From: Acidimicrobiia bacterium
GTDB lineage: Bacteria; Actinomycetota; Acidimicrobiia; Acidimicrobiales; CAIXPF01
DNA: 64,000 bases
NCBI GenBank assembly: GCA_947476745.1
Contig: CANJRG010000001.1
Location: forward strand, 310,001-374,000
Direction of reading: 5' to 3'
In this document: piece after piece, positions 34,092-42,505 of the stretch
How the letters are laid out: each line of letters opens with the position of its first letter
Position numbering within the stretch: position 1 is the first letter of the stretch
The notes under the pieces: generated by a model
Seen by the model: only the letters and a program-made list of their open reading frames with translations
What the model was told of the DNA's origin: nothing
The model's database searches: none
Program-made: the position numbers and the translations under genes

Positions 34092-35143
34092 CGCGTCGGC
34101 CCGCCCGCCGTGGCTGGCCCGTCGGTCGGGGCGTCGAGCGACGCCGCGACCTTGGCCGCCAGCTCCACCAGCCGGAAGGCGTAGCCGTACTCGTTGTCGT
34201 ACCAGGCCAGCACCTTGACCAGACGGTCGTCGATGACCATGGTCGACGGGCCGTCCACAATGCAGGACCGCGTGTCGTTGACGAAGTCGGCCGACACCAG
34301 CGGTCGGTCCTCGAACCCCAGGATGCCGGCCAGCGGGCCGGCGGCGGCCTGACGGAACAACTCGTTCACCTCATCGGCGGTCACGGACCGGGCCAGGGCG
34401 AAGGTCGCATCGGTGAGCGAGGCGTTCAGCAGGGGCACCCGCACCGCCAGGCCGTTGAGCTTCCCCGTCAGCTCCGGGTAGATCAGGGTGATCGCCGTGG
34501 CCGAACCGGTCGAGGTGGGGATGAGCGAGTTGAGCGCCGAGCGGGCCCGGCGCAGGTCCTTGTGGGGCGCGTCGACCACCACCTGGGTGTTGGTCACGTC
34601 GTGGATGGTGGTGATGGCACCGCGTTCGATGCCGATGGCCTCGTGCAACACCTTCACCATCGGCGCCAGGCAGTTCGTCGTGCACGACGCCGCGGTCACG
34701 ATGTGGTCGGTGGCCGGGTCGTAGCGATCGTCGTTGCAGCCCATCACCACGTTCAGCACACCCGGGCTCTTCACCGGGGCCGCCACCACCACCTTGCGCA
34801 CCGCACGGGCGAAGTAGGGCTCGAGCAGCTCCGTCGTGCGGAACGCCCCGGTGGCCTCAATCACCAACTCCACTCCGTGGTCCTCCCACGGTACGGCGTC
34901 GGGCGTGGCCTCCGCGGAGAACCCGACCGTGGCGCCGTCGATCACCAGGTGCTCTCCATCGAGGCCGACGGTGCCGCCGTAGCGGCCGTGCACGCTGTCG
35001 AACTCGAGCAGGTGCGCCGCGGTGGCGACGCCGCCGGCGATCTCGTTGACATGCACCAACTGCAGGCCGGGCTGGGCCCGAAGGGCCCGGACCGCCAGCC
35101 GGCCCATGCGACCGAACCCGTTGATACCAACCCGTATGCTCAT
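34088..35143 (-). CDS. glyceraldehyde-3-phosphate dehydrogenase, arsenate-detoxification type
   Basis: A 351-residue [22 protein letters not shown] is the NAD-binding start, [26 protein letters not shown] carries the catalytic Cys, [35 protein letters not shown] is the phosphate-binding region, and [15 protein letters not shown] ends the catalytic domain. The overlaps with arsJ (four bases) and the arsRC fusion (four bases) show it is the arsenical enzyme, not the glycolytic housekeeping copy. It should make 1-arseno-3-phosphoglycerate for ArsJ. Co-regulation by the ArsR domain of the upstream gene is inferred. Confidence 0.93.
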   Translation of the reverse strand: MSIRVGINGFGRMGRLAVRALRAQPGLQLVHVNEIAGGVATAAHLLEFDSVHGRYGGTVGLDGEHLVIDGATVGFSAEATPDAVPWEDHGVELVIEATGAFRTTELLEPYFARAVRKVVVAAPVKSPGVLNVVMGCNDDRYDPATDHIVTAASCTTNCLAPMVKVLHEAIGIERGAITTIHDVTNTQVVVDAPHKDLRRARSALNSLIPTSTGSATAITLIYPELTGKLNGLAVRVPLLNASLTDATFALARSVTADEVNELFRQAAAGPLAGILGFEDRPLVSADFVNDTRSCIVDGPSTMVIDDRLVKVLAWYDNEYGYAFRLVELAAKVAASLDAPTDGPATAGGPTR

Positions 35144-35907
35144 GACATCCTCCCGTGGTGCTCAGCCGGCCGATGGGCGGGATCCCGCCCCTGCAACGCC
35201 ACGACGGCCGCGATCCGGGCGTCGAGCTCGGCCACCACGTCGTCGAAGGCCCGTACCATTGCGGAGGGGACCGGGTCGGGCACCGACCAGTGCCACCAGC
35301 CCTCCCCCACCGACAGCTCCTCGTGGGCCCGGTCGCACACCGTCACCACCTGGCTACCAATCGGTATGTTCCCGAGCGCACACGGCCTCGCGTCGCCGAT
35401 GGCCAGGCCAGCCCGACGGGCTGCCGCGACCGCACCGCGATGCACCTGTCGGGCGGGGTCGGTCCCCGCCGAGGTCGCCGGAGCGCCCGTGCGATGACGC
35501 CACAACGCCGCGGCGAGCTGCGAACGGGCCGAGTTGTGGGTGCAGACGAACAGCATCGGACCATTCGGTACGGTACCGACGCCGCGCCCGACCACCGACG
35601 GCCGCACCAGTCGCACGTACTTGCGACGCCGATCGCCCGACGACGCCGACCGCACGACCAGGCCGGCCGCCTCGAGGACCTCGAGATGATGGGCCAGGAG
35701 GTTCGACGCCACGCCGAGGCGCTCCGACAGATCCTTCGGCGCCCGGTCGCTCAGCACCAGGTCCTCGACAATGGCCAGCCGCGTCGGATCGCCGAGCGCG
35801 CCAAACCGCGCCGCCCGGGCCAACAGGTCCTCCGACGGATCGAAGCGACCACCCGTTCGCCTCGTCGCTCCAGCCGCTCGTGCCGCTCCGATCGCCACCG
35901 TCTTCAT
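35140..35907 (-). CDS. ArsR-ArsC fusion: arsenic-sensing repressor with arsenate reductase
   Basis: A 255-residue two-domain protein. The N-terminal ArsR/SmtB winged helix (about 22-105) has [56 protein letters not shown]. The C-terminal low-molecular-weight phosphatase-like domain (about 112-245) has the P-loop [21 protein letters not shown], the arsenate-reductase signature of thioredoxin- or mycothiol-coupled ArsC. The fusion would sense arsenite and reduce arsenate. ATG 35907 is chosen: homology begins soon after it, and a promoter lies at 36056-36084, so the longer frame to 36105 is unlikely. It heads the arsRC-gap-arsJ operon. Confidence 0.88.
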   Translation of the reverse strand: MKTVAIGAARAAGATRRTGGRFDPSEDLLARAARFGALGDPTRLAIVEDLVLSDRAPKDLSERLGVASNLLAHHLEVLEAAGLVVRSASSGDRRRKYVRLVRPSVVGRGVGTVPNGPMLFVCTHNSARSQLAAALWRHRTGAPATSAGTDPARQVHRGAVAAARRAGLAIGDARPCALGNIPIGSQVVTVCDRAHEELSVGEGWWHWSVPDPVPSAMVRAFDDVVAELDARIAAVVALQGRDPAHRPAEHHGRMS

Positions 35908-36055
35908 CGCCGCCGTCTCATCTCGGTCGCCGTCATCTCGGTCGCCCTCGGTCCTGTCGGCACCGTCAGTCCACCCGTCCTCGTCGCCCGGCCGGGCCGG
36001 CACCTGCGCCTCCCGCTCCCGGCCGGCCCTGCGGCGCCCGACACGATGAGCACCG

Positions 36056-36084
36056 AAGCTATTGGTCAACGGTGACTGAGTCAA
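36056..36084 (-). promoter_or_regulatory. sigma70-type promoter of the arsRC-gap-arsJ operon
   Basis: On the minus strand TTGACT (36084-36079) and TAGCTT (36061-36056) are separated by exactly 17 bp. The spacer contains a second TTGAC, so an ArsR operator may overlap it. The start codon is about 150 bp downstream. Confidence 0.55.
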
Positions 36085-36225
36085 TGAACCCCGAGGGAAC
36101 CGCAACCCAACAGCCGGTGAACGTTGCAGCCGGAGCCCCGGGCATGACCGTCTTGACCCGCCGATCAGGCTCCTCCACCCGCACCCATCGCCCTCGGCCC
36201 GCGGTGAACCCCCCTACCCGGCGTT

Positions 36226-36247
36226 GTTCATCGACGGTTCGACCGGA
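36226..36247 (+). promoter_or_regulatory. weak PHO-like direct repeat
   Basis: GTTCATCGACG and GTTCGACCGGA are spaced 11 bp apart, like the better PHO boxes at 50686 and 58268. No TAnnnT element is found at the matching distance downstream. If real it would drive the tyrosine phosphatase and possibly the phn genes. Confidence 0.3.
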
Positions 36248-36337
36248 CGATGCCGCACGGCAACCTGCACCGAGTTGGCTGGAGTTGTCAGTTGGAAGGA
36301 CACCGCGCCGAACAGCCCGCAACCGAACCGAACAGGC

Positions 36338-37132
36338 ATGGAGACGAACGTGAACACGTCCACGGTCACCGGCACCAAACGATGGATCTACCTCGAAGGC
36401 CTCGCAAACGTCCGTACCCTCGGCGGCCTGCCCACGACCGATGGCGGCTTCACCCGTCCCGACGTCCTCATCCGCAGCGACGACCCGATCGACTGCACCG
36501 TCGACGACGCCCGACGACTCATCGGTGAGTTCGGCGTCTCGCTGGTGCTCGACCTCCGCTCCGACGAGGAACGCCTCGACGCCGCATCCTCGGCGCTCGC
36601 CGCAGCCGGCACCGAGCACCTGTGCGTCCCCCTGCTCGAACGCGCCGCGATGAACCAGGTCTTCCGGTGCGACGCGCCCCACGCCAACGGCGACGAGGCG
36701 GCCCGCTGGATGGCGGAGACCTACCTCCGCTTCGCCGCTCCGGCGGGCCCGAACTTCCTACGCATCCTGACGCGCCTGCTCGCCAACGACGAGGCCCCCA
36801 CCCTCGTGCACTGTGCTGCGGGCAAGGATCGCACCGGGGTCGTCGTGGCGCTGCTGCTGACCCTCGGCGGCGTCGAACGCGAGGCGATCATCGACGATTA
36901 TGCGCTGACCGGCCTGCGCATGGCTGCCGTGGCCGCTGCGCTGGAGAAGCGGGCCAACGCACCGCTCGACGACGGCCTGCGCCCGGCCGTCCTGCTGGAG
37001 GCACCCCCGCTCACGATGCGCCATTTCCTCACCGAGTTCGACCGCCGCTGGGGCAGCGTCGCCCGTTGGACGCTCGCCGCCGGGGCCACCGGTGAGCAGC
37101 TCGACCGCTGGCGCGACCGGATCGCCGGCTGA
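36338..37132 (+). CDS. tyrosine-protein phosphatase (Y_phosphatase3 type)
   Basis: A 264-residue phosphatase of the PtpB/SiwA-like group. WIYLEGLANVRTLGGLPTTDGGFTRPDVLIRSD is the family start, LVLDLRSDEER follows, and the P-loop is HCAAGKDRTGV with the Cys-x5-Arg nucleophile. Members dephosphorylate phosphotyrosine or phosphoinositides. ATG 36338 is given; GTG 36350, with GGAG six bases before it, is also possible. It lies just before the C-P lyase genes on the same strand with small gaps and may be the first gene of that operon; a role in phosphorus metabolism is a guess from position. Confidence 0.85.
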   Translation: METNVNTSTVTGTKRWIYLEGLANVRTLGGLPTTDGGFTRPDVLIRSDDPIDCTVDDARRLIGEFGVSLVLDLRSDEERLDAASSALAAAGTEHLCVPLLERAAMNQVFRCDAPHANGDEAARWMAETYLRFAAPAGPNFLRILTRLLANDEAPTLVHCAAGKDRTGVVVALLLTLGGVEREAIIDDYALTGLRMAAVAAALEKRANAPLDDGLRPAVLLEAPPLTMRHFLTEFDRRWGSVARWTLAAGATGEQLDRWRDRIAG

Positions 37133-37142
37133 CGTCGTGGCG

Positions 37143-37631
37143 ATGCACCACACCGACCGCCGCGGCATGGGGGTCCTCGCCGTGATCGACCGAGGCATCG
37201 ACCCGGCGCGCGGCGCTGCGCTGATCGCAGCCCGGCTCGCCGACGAACTGCCCCCGTCTCACCTCCACGTGATCCGCCGTGACGGACCGGTCTGGCTGCG
37301 GGCACTCGGCTTCGAGCCGGGCGCGGTCAGCGGCTTCGAGATAGATGCCGCGTGGTACGGCGATGACATCGCCGAGTGGTGGTGCGACCCACCGTGTGTG
37401 GAGTTGATCACCCATCTCGCCCCGCTCGGATGCCCCATCAGCACCTCGTGGTCGAGGGCCGGCTGGCGGGCCACCGTGCGGTCAGCCCGGCGCCGCCACC
37501 ACGACGCCGACCTCTTCCTGGCGGTGAGCAACCGGCCCAGGTTGTTGCCGGGCCGCGGAACCGGCCCGCACCTCGAGGCCCTCGTTGCCGGCACCAGCAG
37601 GCCCCTCGCCGCTGCGCCGCTGAGGCGTTGA
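37143..37631 (+). CDS. unknown protein between phosphatase and phnG
   Basis: A 162-residue frame, starting at ATG 37143 or GTG 37137, fills the space between the tyrosine phosphatase (10 bp upstream) and phnG (89 bp downstream). The composition is protein-like: RGMGVLAVIDRGIDPARGAALIAARLADELPP, a Trp-rich middle (WYGDDIAEWWCDPPCVELI) and a basic C-terminal third (SWSRAGWRATVRSARRRHHD). No domain is recognised and no signal peptide is seen. Its place at the head of the phn genes suggests a phosphonate-related role, but nothing in the sequence proves it. Confidence 0.6.
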   Translation: MHHTDRRGMGVLAVIDRGIDPARGAALIAARLADELPPSHLHVIRRDGPVWLRALGFEPGAVSGFEIDAAWYGDDIAEWWCDPPCVELITHLAPLGCPISTSWSRAGWRATVRSARRRHHDADLFLAVSNRPRLLPGRGTGPHLEALVAGTSRPLAAAPLRR

Positions 37632-37720
37632 GCCGATGAGCCCCCAGTGCTCGTTCAAGGTTCACCCGGCGGCCAAGGTGCGGTGGTCTGGCGGCAACCT
37701 GGGTCCGCTGAGCTGTGGGC

Positions 37721-38182
37721 ATGCCGATACGGGAAGACCGCCATACGCCCGAGGTGCTCGCCGAGGAGGAACTCGCCGGTTACCTGGCCCTCGCCGCGAC
37801 CGAGCCGTTACACGCCCTCGCCGACGCCATCATCGCCTCGAGTCCGGGGCTACGGGTCCTGGCCGGCCCGACGGTGGGCACCGCCCGTTACGACGTGCGC
37901 GAGCCGGTTGAGGCCATTCGTTTCGGTCTGGTCGAGGTGCTCATCACCAACGCCGAGGTCGAACTCGAGGGCAGCCACGGCTGGGCGACACGCCTCGGTG
38001 ACGATCGGGTCGGCACGCTGTCCGCAGCGATCTGCGATGCCGAGGTCCAACGCAACGGACCACTCGCGGACAGCGTCCGGGCCCTGTGCGAGCTGGTCCG
38101 CACCGACCTCGCCGAGCAGCACGCCCGTCGTTGGGCCGAACTGCTGCCCACCGTGGTGCACTTCGAGGAGCTCGACCGATGA
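37721..38182 (+). CDS. phnG: PhnG, C-P lyase core subunit
   Basis: A 153-residue protein of the usual PhnG length. Family segments include ASSPGLRVLAGPTVGTARYDVREPVEAIRFGLVEVLITNAEVEL and GWATRLGDDRVGTLSAAICDAEV. PhnG joins PhnH, PhnI and PhnJ in the core complex that moves a phosphonate onto ribose (from ATP, adenine released) before the radical C-P cleavage. ATG 37721 is chosen; GTG 37715 is two codons upstream. The stop overlaps the phnH start (ATGA). Confidence 0.92.
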   Translation: MPIREDRHTPEVLAEEELAGYLALAATEPLHALADAIIASSPGLRVLAGPTVGTARYDVREPVEAIRFGLVEVLITNAEVELEGSHGWATRLGDDRVGTLSAAICDAEVQRNGPLADSVRALCELVRTDLAEQHARRWAELLPTVVHFEELDR

Positions 38183-38808
38183 GCAGCGGCATGGATGCCA
38201 TCCGCCTGGCCTCGACCGCCCGCCTGCAGGGCAAGGCGTCGACCGCCGTGTTCCGTGTGCTACTCGAGGCCCTCGCCCGCCCCGGCCGGCCGATCGAGTT
38301 GCCCGAGCTGGCGATGGACCCCCGCCTGCCCAACGCCCTGCTGCTGCCGTTGGCGCTCGCCGACCTCGGCACGTCGTTCTGGGTGCACGGGCTCTACGAC
38401 GAGCGCGAACGGAAACTCGCCGCCGATGTCGTGCGCGAGGCGACCGGGGCCCGTCTGGCCGCACCCAACGTCGCCACCTTCGTGGTCTGCCTCGACGGCG
38501 ATCCCTCGGTGCCCAGCCGGGTGCGGACCGGCAGCGAGCTGGCTCCCGAGGCGGGAGTGAAGATGGCCGTCCAGGTGGGGGACTACACCGGCGGCGAACC
38601 GATCACGATCACCGGACCCGGCATCGCCGAGGCCTTCATCACCACTGTCGGGCTCGACCGGGCCTTCCTCAAGGCCCTCCGGAGCCGGAACCAGCCGCCG
38701 GTGGGCATCGACACCTGGGTCTTCGACCGCCAGCACCGGGTCCTGGCACTGCCGCGGTCCACCCGGATCGGTGCGGTCCACGACGTCGCACGCGAAGGAT
38801 TGAACTGA
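38179..38808 (+). CDS. phnH: PhnH, C-P lyase core subunit
   Basis: A 209-residue PhnH. The start MSSGMDAIRLASTARLQGKASTAVFRVLLEALARPGRPIELP corresponds to the family FRxLLxAMSRPG motif; GDYTGGEPITITGPGI and GIDTWVFDRQHRVLALPRSTRI are later family segments. PhnH is a PLP-transferase-fold scaffold without PLP, part of the GHIJ core. It overlaps phnG by four bases and phnI by one base. Confidence 0.92.
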   Translation: MSSGMDAIRLASTARLQGKASTAVFRVLLEALARPGRPIELPELAMDPRLPNALLLPLALADLGTSFWVHGLYDERERKLAADVVREATGARLAAPNVATFVVCLDGDPSVPSRVRTGSELAPEAGVKMAVQVGDYTGGEPITITGPGIAEAFITTVGLDRAFLKALRSRNQPPVGIDTWVFDRQHRVLALPRSTRIGAVHDVAREGLN

Positions 38809-40010
38809 TGGGCTACGTCGCTGCTCGAGGCGGCACCGAGGCGATCGCTGCGGCCGAGGAACTCGTATGTCGCAGCCGGTTGCAGGCCGGTGCCTCATGG
38901 CTGGAGCTCGACCAGCTGACGGAACGGCTCCGCTACCTCAACGACCGGGTCATGGGCGAGGGTGGGCTCTGGGCGCCGCTGCTCGCTGCACGGGCGATCC
39001 GCCAGGCGGAGGGCGACGTCATCGAGGCCGCCCACCTGTTGCGGGCCCACCGATCGACGCTGCCACGCCTCTGCGAGCTGATCCCGGCCGATGCCGACGA
39101 GCTGCGGCCCCTGCGCCGGATCGTGCCCGCCTTCCGCGAGGTGCCCGGTCCGCAGCTGCTCGGCCGCACCCTCGACTACACCGGCCGCCTGCTCGACCTC
39201 GGCGACGAGGACCAGGCACGCGCCGCCGCCGCGGCCGCCACGGCCGCTGCGGCGGCGCGTCACCCGGGGGACGACCCGGACGAGTACGACGGAGCCACCG
39301 AACCTCCGTTCCCCGAACGTCTCCTCGACGTCCTGCGGCGCACCGACCTCGCCGTGGACCGGCGACGCGGCGACGACCCCGAGCCCACCGACATTTCGCA
39401 GGTCGCCGTACGGCCCGGTATCGGGCGCAGCGCCGTGTTGTCGGTGATGGCCCGGGCCGAGACCGGCGCCCTGGTCAACCTGTGGTACCGCAACATCCTC
39501 GGCCCCGACAACCACCTGCACGAGGTGACCCTGGGCGAGGTGCGGCACGGCGAGCTGCCGATCCGCGTCAGCCACCCGCGCACCGGCAACCCCGTCCTCA
39601 TCGGCCACCTCCGGGCCACCGAGGTCGAAGCCATCGAGGACCTCGACGGTGCTGACGAGGACCGCACCCGCTTCGACGTCGGCTACGGGCTCGTCGCCGG
39701 CCACAACGAGCGCAAGGCCATCGCCATGGCCAACCTCGACATCGCCCTGCACCGGGACCGCTCCGACAGCGGACTCGAACAGGCGGTGCTGATGACCACC
39801 GACGGCCTCGATGCCAGCGGGTTCCTCGAACACCTCAAGCTGCCCCACTACGTCACCTTCCGCTCCATGATCGAACGAAAGCAGGCCATGCGCACCGATC
39901 GTGCCCGCAACGAACGCAAAGGACGGCGGCAACACACCGCACCGGCCGTCGCACCGGCCGCACCTGCCACACAGCCGGCCGCAGTGGCGGTCGGGGAGGT
40001 CACGCCGTGA
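38808..40010 (+). CDS. phnI: PhnI, C-P lyase core subunit (nucleosidase-like)
   Basis: A 400-residue PhnI. MGYVAARGGTEAIAAAEELV is the diagnostic start; PGIGRSAVLSVMARAETGALVNLWYRNILGPDNHLHEVTLGEVRHGELPIRV and DVGYGLVAGHNERKAIAMANLDIALHR are strongly conserved. PhnI, with G, H and L, displaces adenine from ATP to give alkylphosphonate ribose triphosphate. The C-terminal 35 residues are a low-complexity Ala/Pro tail (HTAPAVAPAAPATQPAAVAV). It starts at the phnH stop (TGATG) and its stop overlaps the phnJ start. Confidence 0.94.
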   Translation: MGYVAARGGTEAIAAAEELVCRSRLQAGASWLELDQLTERLRYLNDRVMGEGGLWAPLLAARAIRQAEGDVIEAAHLLRAHRSTLPRLCELIPADADELRPLRRIVPAFREVPGPQLLGRTLDYTGRLLDLGDEDQARAAAAAATAAAAARHPGDDPDEYDGATEPPFPERLLDVLRRTDLAVDRRRGDDPEPTDISQVAVRPGIGRSAVLSVMARAETGALVNLWYRNILGPDNHLHEVTLGEVRHGELPIRVSHPRTGNPVLIGHLRATEVEAIEDLDGADEDRTRFDVGYGLVAGHNERKAIAMANLDIALHRDRSDSGLEQAVLMTTDGLDASGFLEHLKLPHYVTFRSMIERKQAMRTDRARNERKGRRQHTAPAVAPAAPATQPAAVAVGEVTP

Positions 40011-40909
40011 CCGTCCTCGATCCGACCGTCTCACCGGTGGCCCTCCTCGCCGCGGACACCTCAAGCCGTGAGCTGCTCGACGAGTTCTCCAAGCGCGAGA
40101 TCCGCCGGGCGATCCTCACTGCGGTGGCGGTGCCCGGCTACCAAGTGCCCTTCGCCAGCAGGGAGATGCCCGTCGCCCGGGGCTGGGGCTCCGGCGGATT
40201 GCAGATCACCCTCGCCCTCGTCGGCCCCGAGGACACCGTCAAAGTCATCGACCAGGGTGAGGATGCCGGGGTCAACGCCGCCAACCTGCGTCGGCTCATC
40301 GCGGACACCACGGGCGTGGACACCACCACGGTGGCCGGCGAGGCCACGATCGTGCAGACCCGGCACCGCGTACCCGAGGACGAACTCGGCGACGACCAGA
40401 TCCTGGTGCTGCAGGTTCCCGTGCCGGAGCCGCTACGTGGGGTGGAGCGCAACATGACCGAGTTGCGCCGGATGCACGCCGAAGGCGACTACGCCCGCAT
40501 GTGGGTGAGCCTCTACGAGGACTTGGTCCGCAATGGCGTCGTCACCCAGACCACCGGGTATCCCTGCCTGGTCGGCGGGCGTTACGTCATGGCGACCACG
40601 CCGATCCCCCGTTGGGACATCCCGAAGCTGCACCGCAGTGCGCATCTGTCGCTGTTCGGGGCCGGACGGGAGAAGCGCATCTACGCCGTGCCACCGCACA
40701 CCGACGTCGAGCCGCTCACCTTCGACGACGTGCCCTTCGAGGTCGAACGGACCGAGGGGGCGGGCTGCCACCGCTGCCGCGCCGGCCGCCCCGACAGCGG
40801 CGTCGAGTCGTTCCTGGTCGAAATTCCCAGCACCGACGAAGGCCGCTGGGTGTGTAGCGACACCGACTGGTGCAACCGGCGTCTCGCCTCCGCGACGGTG
40901 ACCCGATGA
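40007..40909 (+). CDS. phnJ: PhnJ, radical SAM C-P lyase
   Basis: A 300-residue PhnJ, the catalytic radical SAM enzyme that cleaves the carbon-phosphorus bond. GYQVPFASREMPVARGWGSGGLQ is the conserved N-terminal segment with the radical Gly. The atypical cluster Cys are Cys254 and Cys257 in GAGCHRCRAG and Cys283 in RWVCSDTDWC; Cys289 matches the thiyl-radical Cys. The spacing fits known PhnJ. Products are an alkane and ribose 1,2-cyclic phosphate 5-phosphate. It starts at GTG 40007 within the phnI stop. Confidence 0.95.
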   Translation: MTVLDPTVSPVALLAADTSSRELLDEFSKREIRRAILTAVAVPGYQVPFASREMPVARGWGSGGLQITLALVGPEDTVKVIDQGEDAGVNAANLRRLIADTTGVDTTTVAGEATIVQTRHRVPEDELGDDQILVLQVPVPEPLRGVERNMTELRRMHAEGDYARMWVSLYEDLVRNGVVTQTTGYPCLVGGRYVMATTPIPRWDIPKLHRSAHLSLFGAGREKRIYAVPPHTDVEPLTFDDVPFEVERTEGAGCHRCRAGRPDSGVESFLVEIPSTDEGRWVCSDTDWCNRRLASATVTR

Positions 40910-41742
40910 CCCCGGCCCTGCGCGTGGACGGACTGGGCAAGATCTACGGCCCCGGCACCGCCGCCGACGTCGCCGGCACCGGCCCCGGGTTCAACCGGGT
41001 GGTGTCGCCCACCTCCGGTGGCATCGTGGCGGCCTGGGACGTGTCCTTCGAGGTCGGACCCGGCGAGGCCCTCGGCGTCATCGGCGAGTCCGGCTCGGGC
41101 AAGTCGACGGTGATGCGCTGCATCTGCGGCGACGAGGATCCCACCACCGGCTCGATCCGCCTGGCCTCGGTCGACGGCGGCGACACCGACCTCCGTACCT
41201 TGAGCGCGGCCCGGCGGCGCGCCCTGCGCGTCGATCGCCTGGCGGTCGTCTACCAGGACCCTGCCGAGGGTCTCGACCTGCGCCTCAGCGCCGGTGGCAA
41301 TGTGGCCGAGCGCCTCACCGCCGCCGGCTGGCGGAACTTCGGCCGGATCCGGGAGCGGGCCTCGGAGCTGATGCTGCGCACCGACGTCCCGCTCGACCGC
41401 ATGGACGATCCGGTGCGAGAGTTCTCCGGCGGCATGCGCCAGCGGGTGCAGCTGGCGAAAGCACTCTCCAACAACCCGCCGGTCGTGCTCCTCGACGAGC
41501 CGACCACCGGGCTCGACGCCTCGGTGGCGGCTTCGGTCCTCGACCTCATCCGGGACCTGCTCGAGGAACTCGGCGTGGCCGCCGTGGTGGTGTCCCACGA
41601 CTTCTCCGTGATCGAGATGCTCACCCAACGGGTCGTGGTCATGCACCACGGCCGCATCGTCGAGGCCGGCCTGACCGACCAGTTGCTCGAGGACCCCCAA
41701 CATCCGTACAGCCAACGACTCGTGGGAGCAGCCCGTGGCTGA
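40906..41742 (+). CDS. phnK: PhnK, ABC-type ATPase of the C-P lyase complex
   Basis: A 278-residue ABC ATPase. Walker A is GESGSGKST, the Q-loop VVYQDPAEGLDLRLSAGGNVAERL is typical of PhnK, the signature is EFSGGMRQRVQLAKAL, Walker B is VVLLDEPTTGLD, and the switch His is in VVVSHDFSVI. PhnK binds the core complex as a dimer rather than a transporter, and is needed for turnover. It overlaps phnJ by four bases and phnL by eight. Confidence 0.93.
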   Translation: MTPALRVDGLGKIYGPGTAADVAGTGPGFNRVVSPTSGGIVAAWDVSFEVGPGEALGVIGESGSGKSTVMRCICGDEDPTTGSIRLASVDGGDTDLRTLSAARRRALRVDRLAVVYQDPAEGLDLRLSAGGNVAERLTAAGWRNFGRIRERASELMLRTDVPLDRMDDPVREFSGGMRQRVQLAKALSNNPPVVLLDEPTTGLDASVAASVLDLIRDLLEELGVAAVVVSHDFSVIEMLTQRVVVMHHGRIVEAGLTDQLLEDPQHPYSQRLVGAARG

Positions 41743-42505
41743 GCACCGCACCGCCAAACTCGAGGTGCAGGGACTGCACAAGAGCTTCGTCCTGCACGCC
41801 GTCGACGGCAGGCGCATCGACGCCCTCAACGGCATCGACCTCTCTGTCCATACTGGTGAGCATGTTGCCCTGGTGGGCAGCAGCGGGGCCGGCAAGTCGA
41901 CCCTGCTGAAGTCGGTGTACCGCACCTACCTGCCCGATTCCGGCACGGTGACCCTGCGCCTGGCCACAGGTGCCACCGTCGAACTGACCGGGCTGGAGGA
42001 CCGCGAGCTGGTGGCGTTGCGGGTACGGGAGATCGGCTACGTCTCACAGTTCCTCCGTTCCGAACCACGCCGCAGCGTCCGCGACACCGTGGCGCGGGCC
42101 GGGCGGCGCCGCGGCCTCGACCATGAGGCCTCCCTCGACGCCGCCGCGGAGGTCCTGCGGCGGCTCGGAATCGGCGAGAACCTGTGGCGCAGCTACCCCA
42201 GCCTGCTCTCGGGTGGCGAGAAGCAGCGGGTGAACCTCGCCTCGGGGATCATCTGCCCGCCGGGCCTGCTGCTGCTCGACGAGCCTGTCTCCGCGCTCGA
42301 CCCGGCCAACCGGGAATCGGTGCTCGCCCTCATCGCCGAACTCACCTCGTGGGGCACAACGGTGCTCGCTGTCTTCCACGACCTCAACGCCATCGAACGC
42401 CTCGCCGACCGGGTGGTGCTGCTCTCCGCAGGCACCGTCGCCGAGTCCGGCCGCCCCACCGATGTCCTGCGGACCCTCACCACCTTCGAAGGACCGATCG
42501 CATGA
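41735..42505 (+). CDS. phnL: PhnL, ABC-type ATPase of the C-P lyase system
   Basis: A 256-residue ABC ATPase. Walker A is GSSGAGKSTLLKSVYRTYLPDSG, typical of PhnL; VREIGYVSQFLRSEPRRS is the Q-loop region; the signature is LLSGGEKQRVNLASGI; Walker B LLLLDEPVSALDP. PhnL works with PhnK on the core complex. GTG 41735 is inside the phnK end. The stop overlaps phnM by four bases. Confidence 0.93.
   Translation: MAEHRTAKLEVQGLHKSFVLHAVDGRRIDALNGIDLSVHTGEHVALVGSSGAGKSTLLKSVYRTYLPDSGTVTLRLATGATVELTGLEDRELVALRVREIGYVSQFLRSEPRRSVRDTVARAGRRRGLDHEASLDAAAEVLRRLGIGENLWRSYPSLLSGGEKQRVNLASGIICPPGLLLLDEPVSALDPANRESVLALIAELTSWGTTVLAVFHDLNAIERLADRVVLLSAGTVAESGRPTDVLRTLTTFEGPIA

Larger units (their letters stand above)
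35908..36337. other. divergent control region between arsRC and the phosphatase/phn side
   Basis: 430 bp without a supported gene. On the minus strand it holds the arsRC promoter (36056-36084) and on the plus strand a weak PHO-like pair (36226-36247). Single GTTCACC elements on the minus strand occur at 36116-36122 and 36203-36209. Confidence 0.5.

Noticed and set aside
35908-36105. A longer ArsR-ArsC protein starting at 36105
   Set aside because: The extra N-terminus is low-complexity, and it would cover a good promoter at 36056-36084.
37850-40064. Minus-strand frames opposite phnG-phnI
   Set aside because: They are compositional shadows; the plus-strand genes are recognised C-P lyase subunits.
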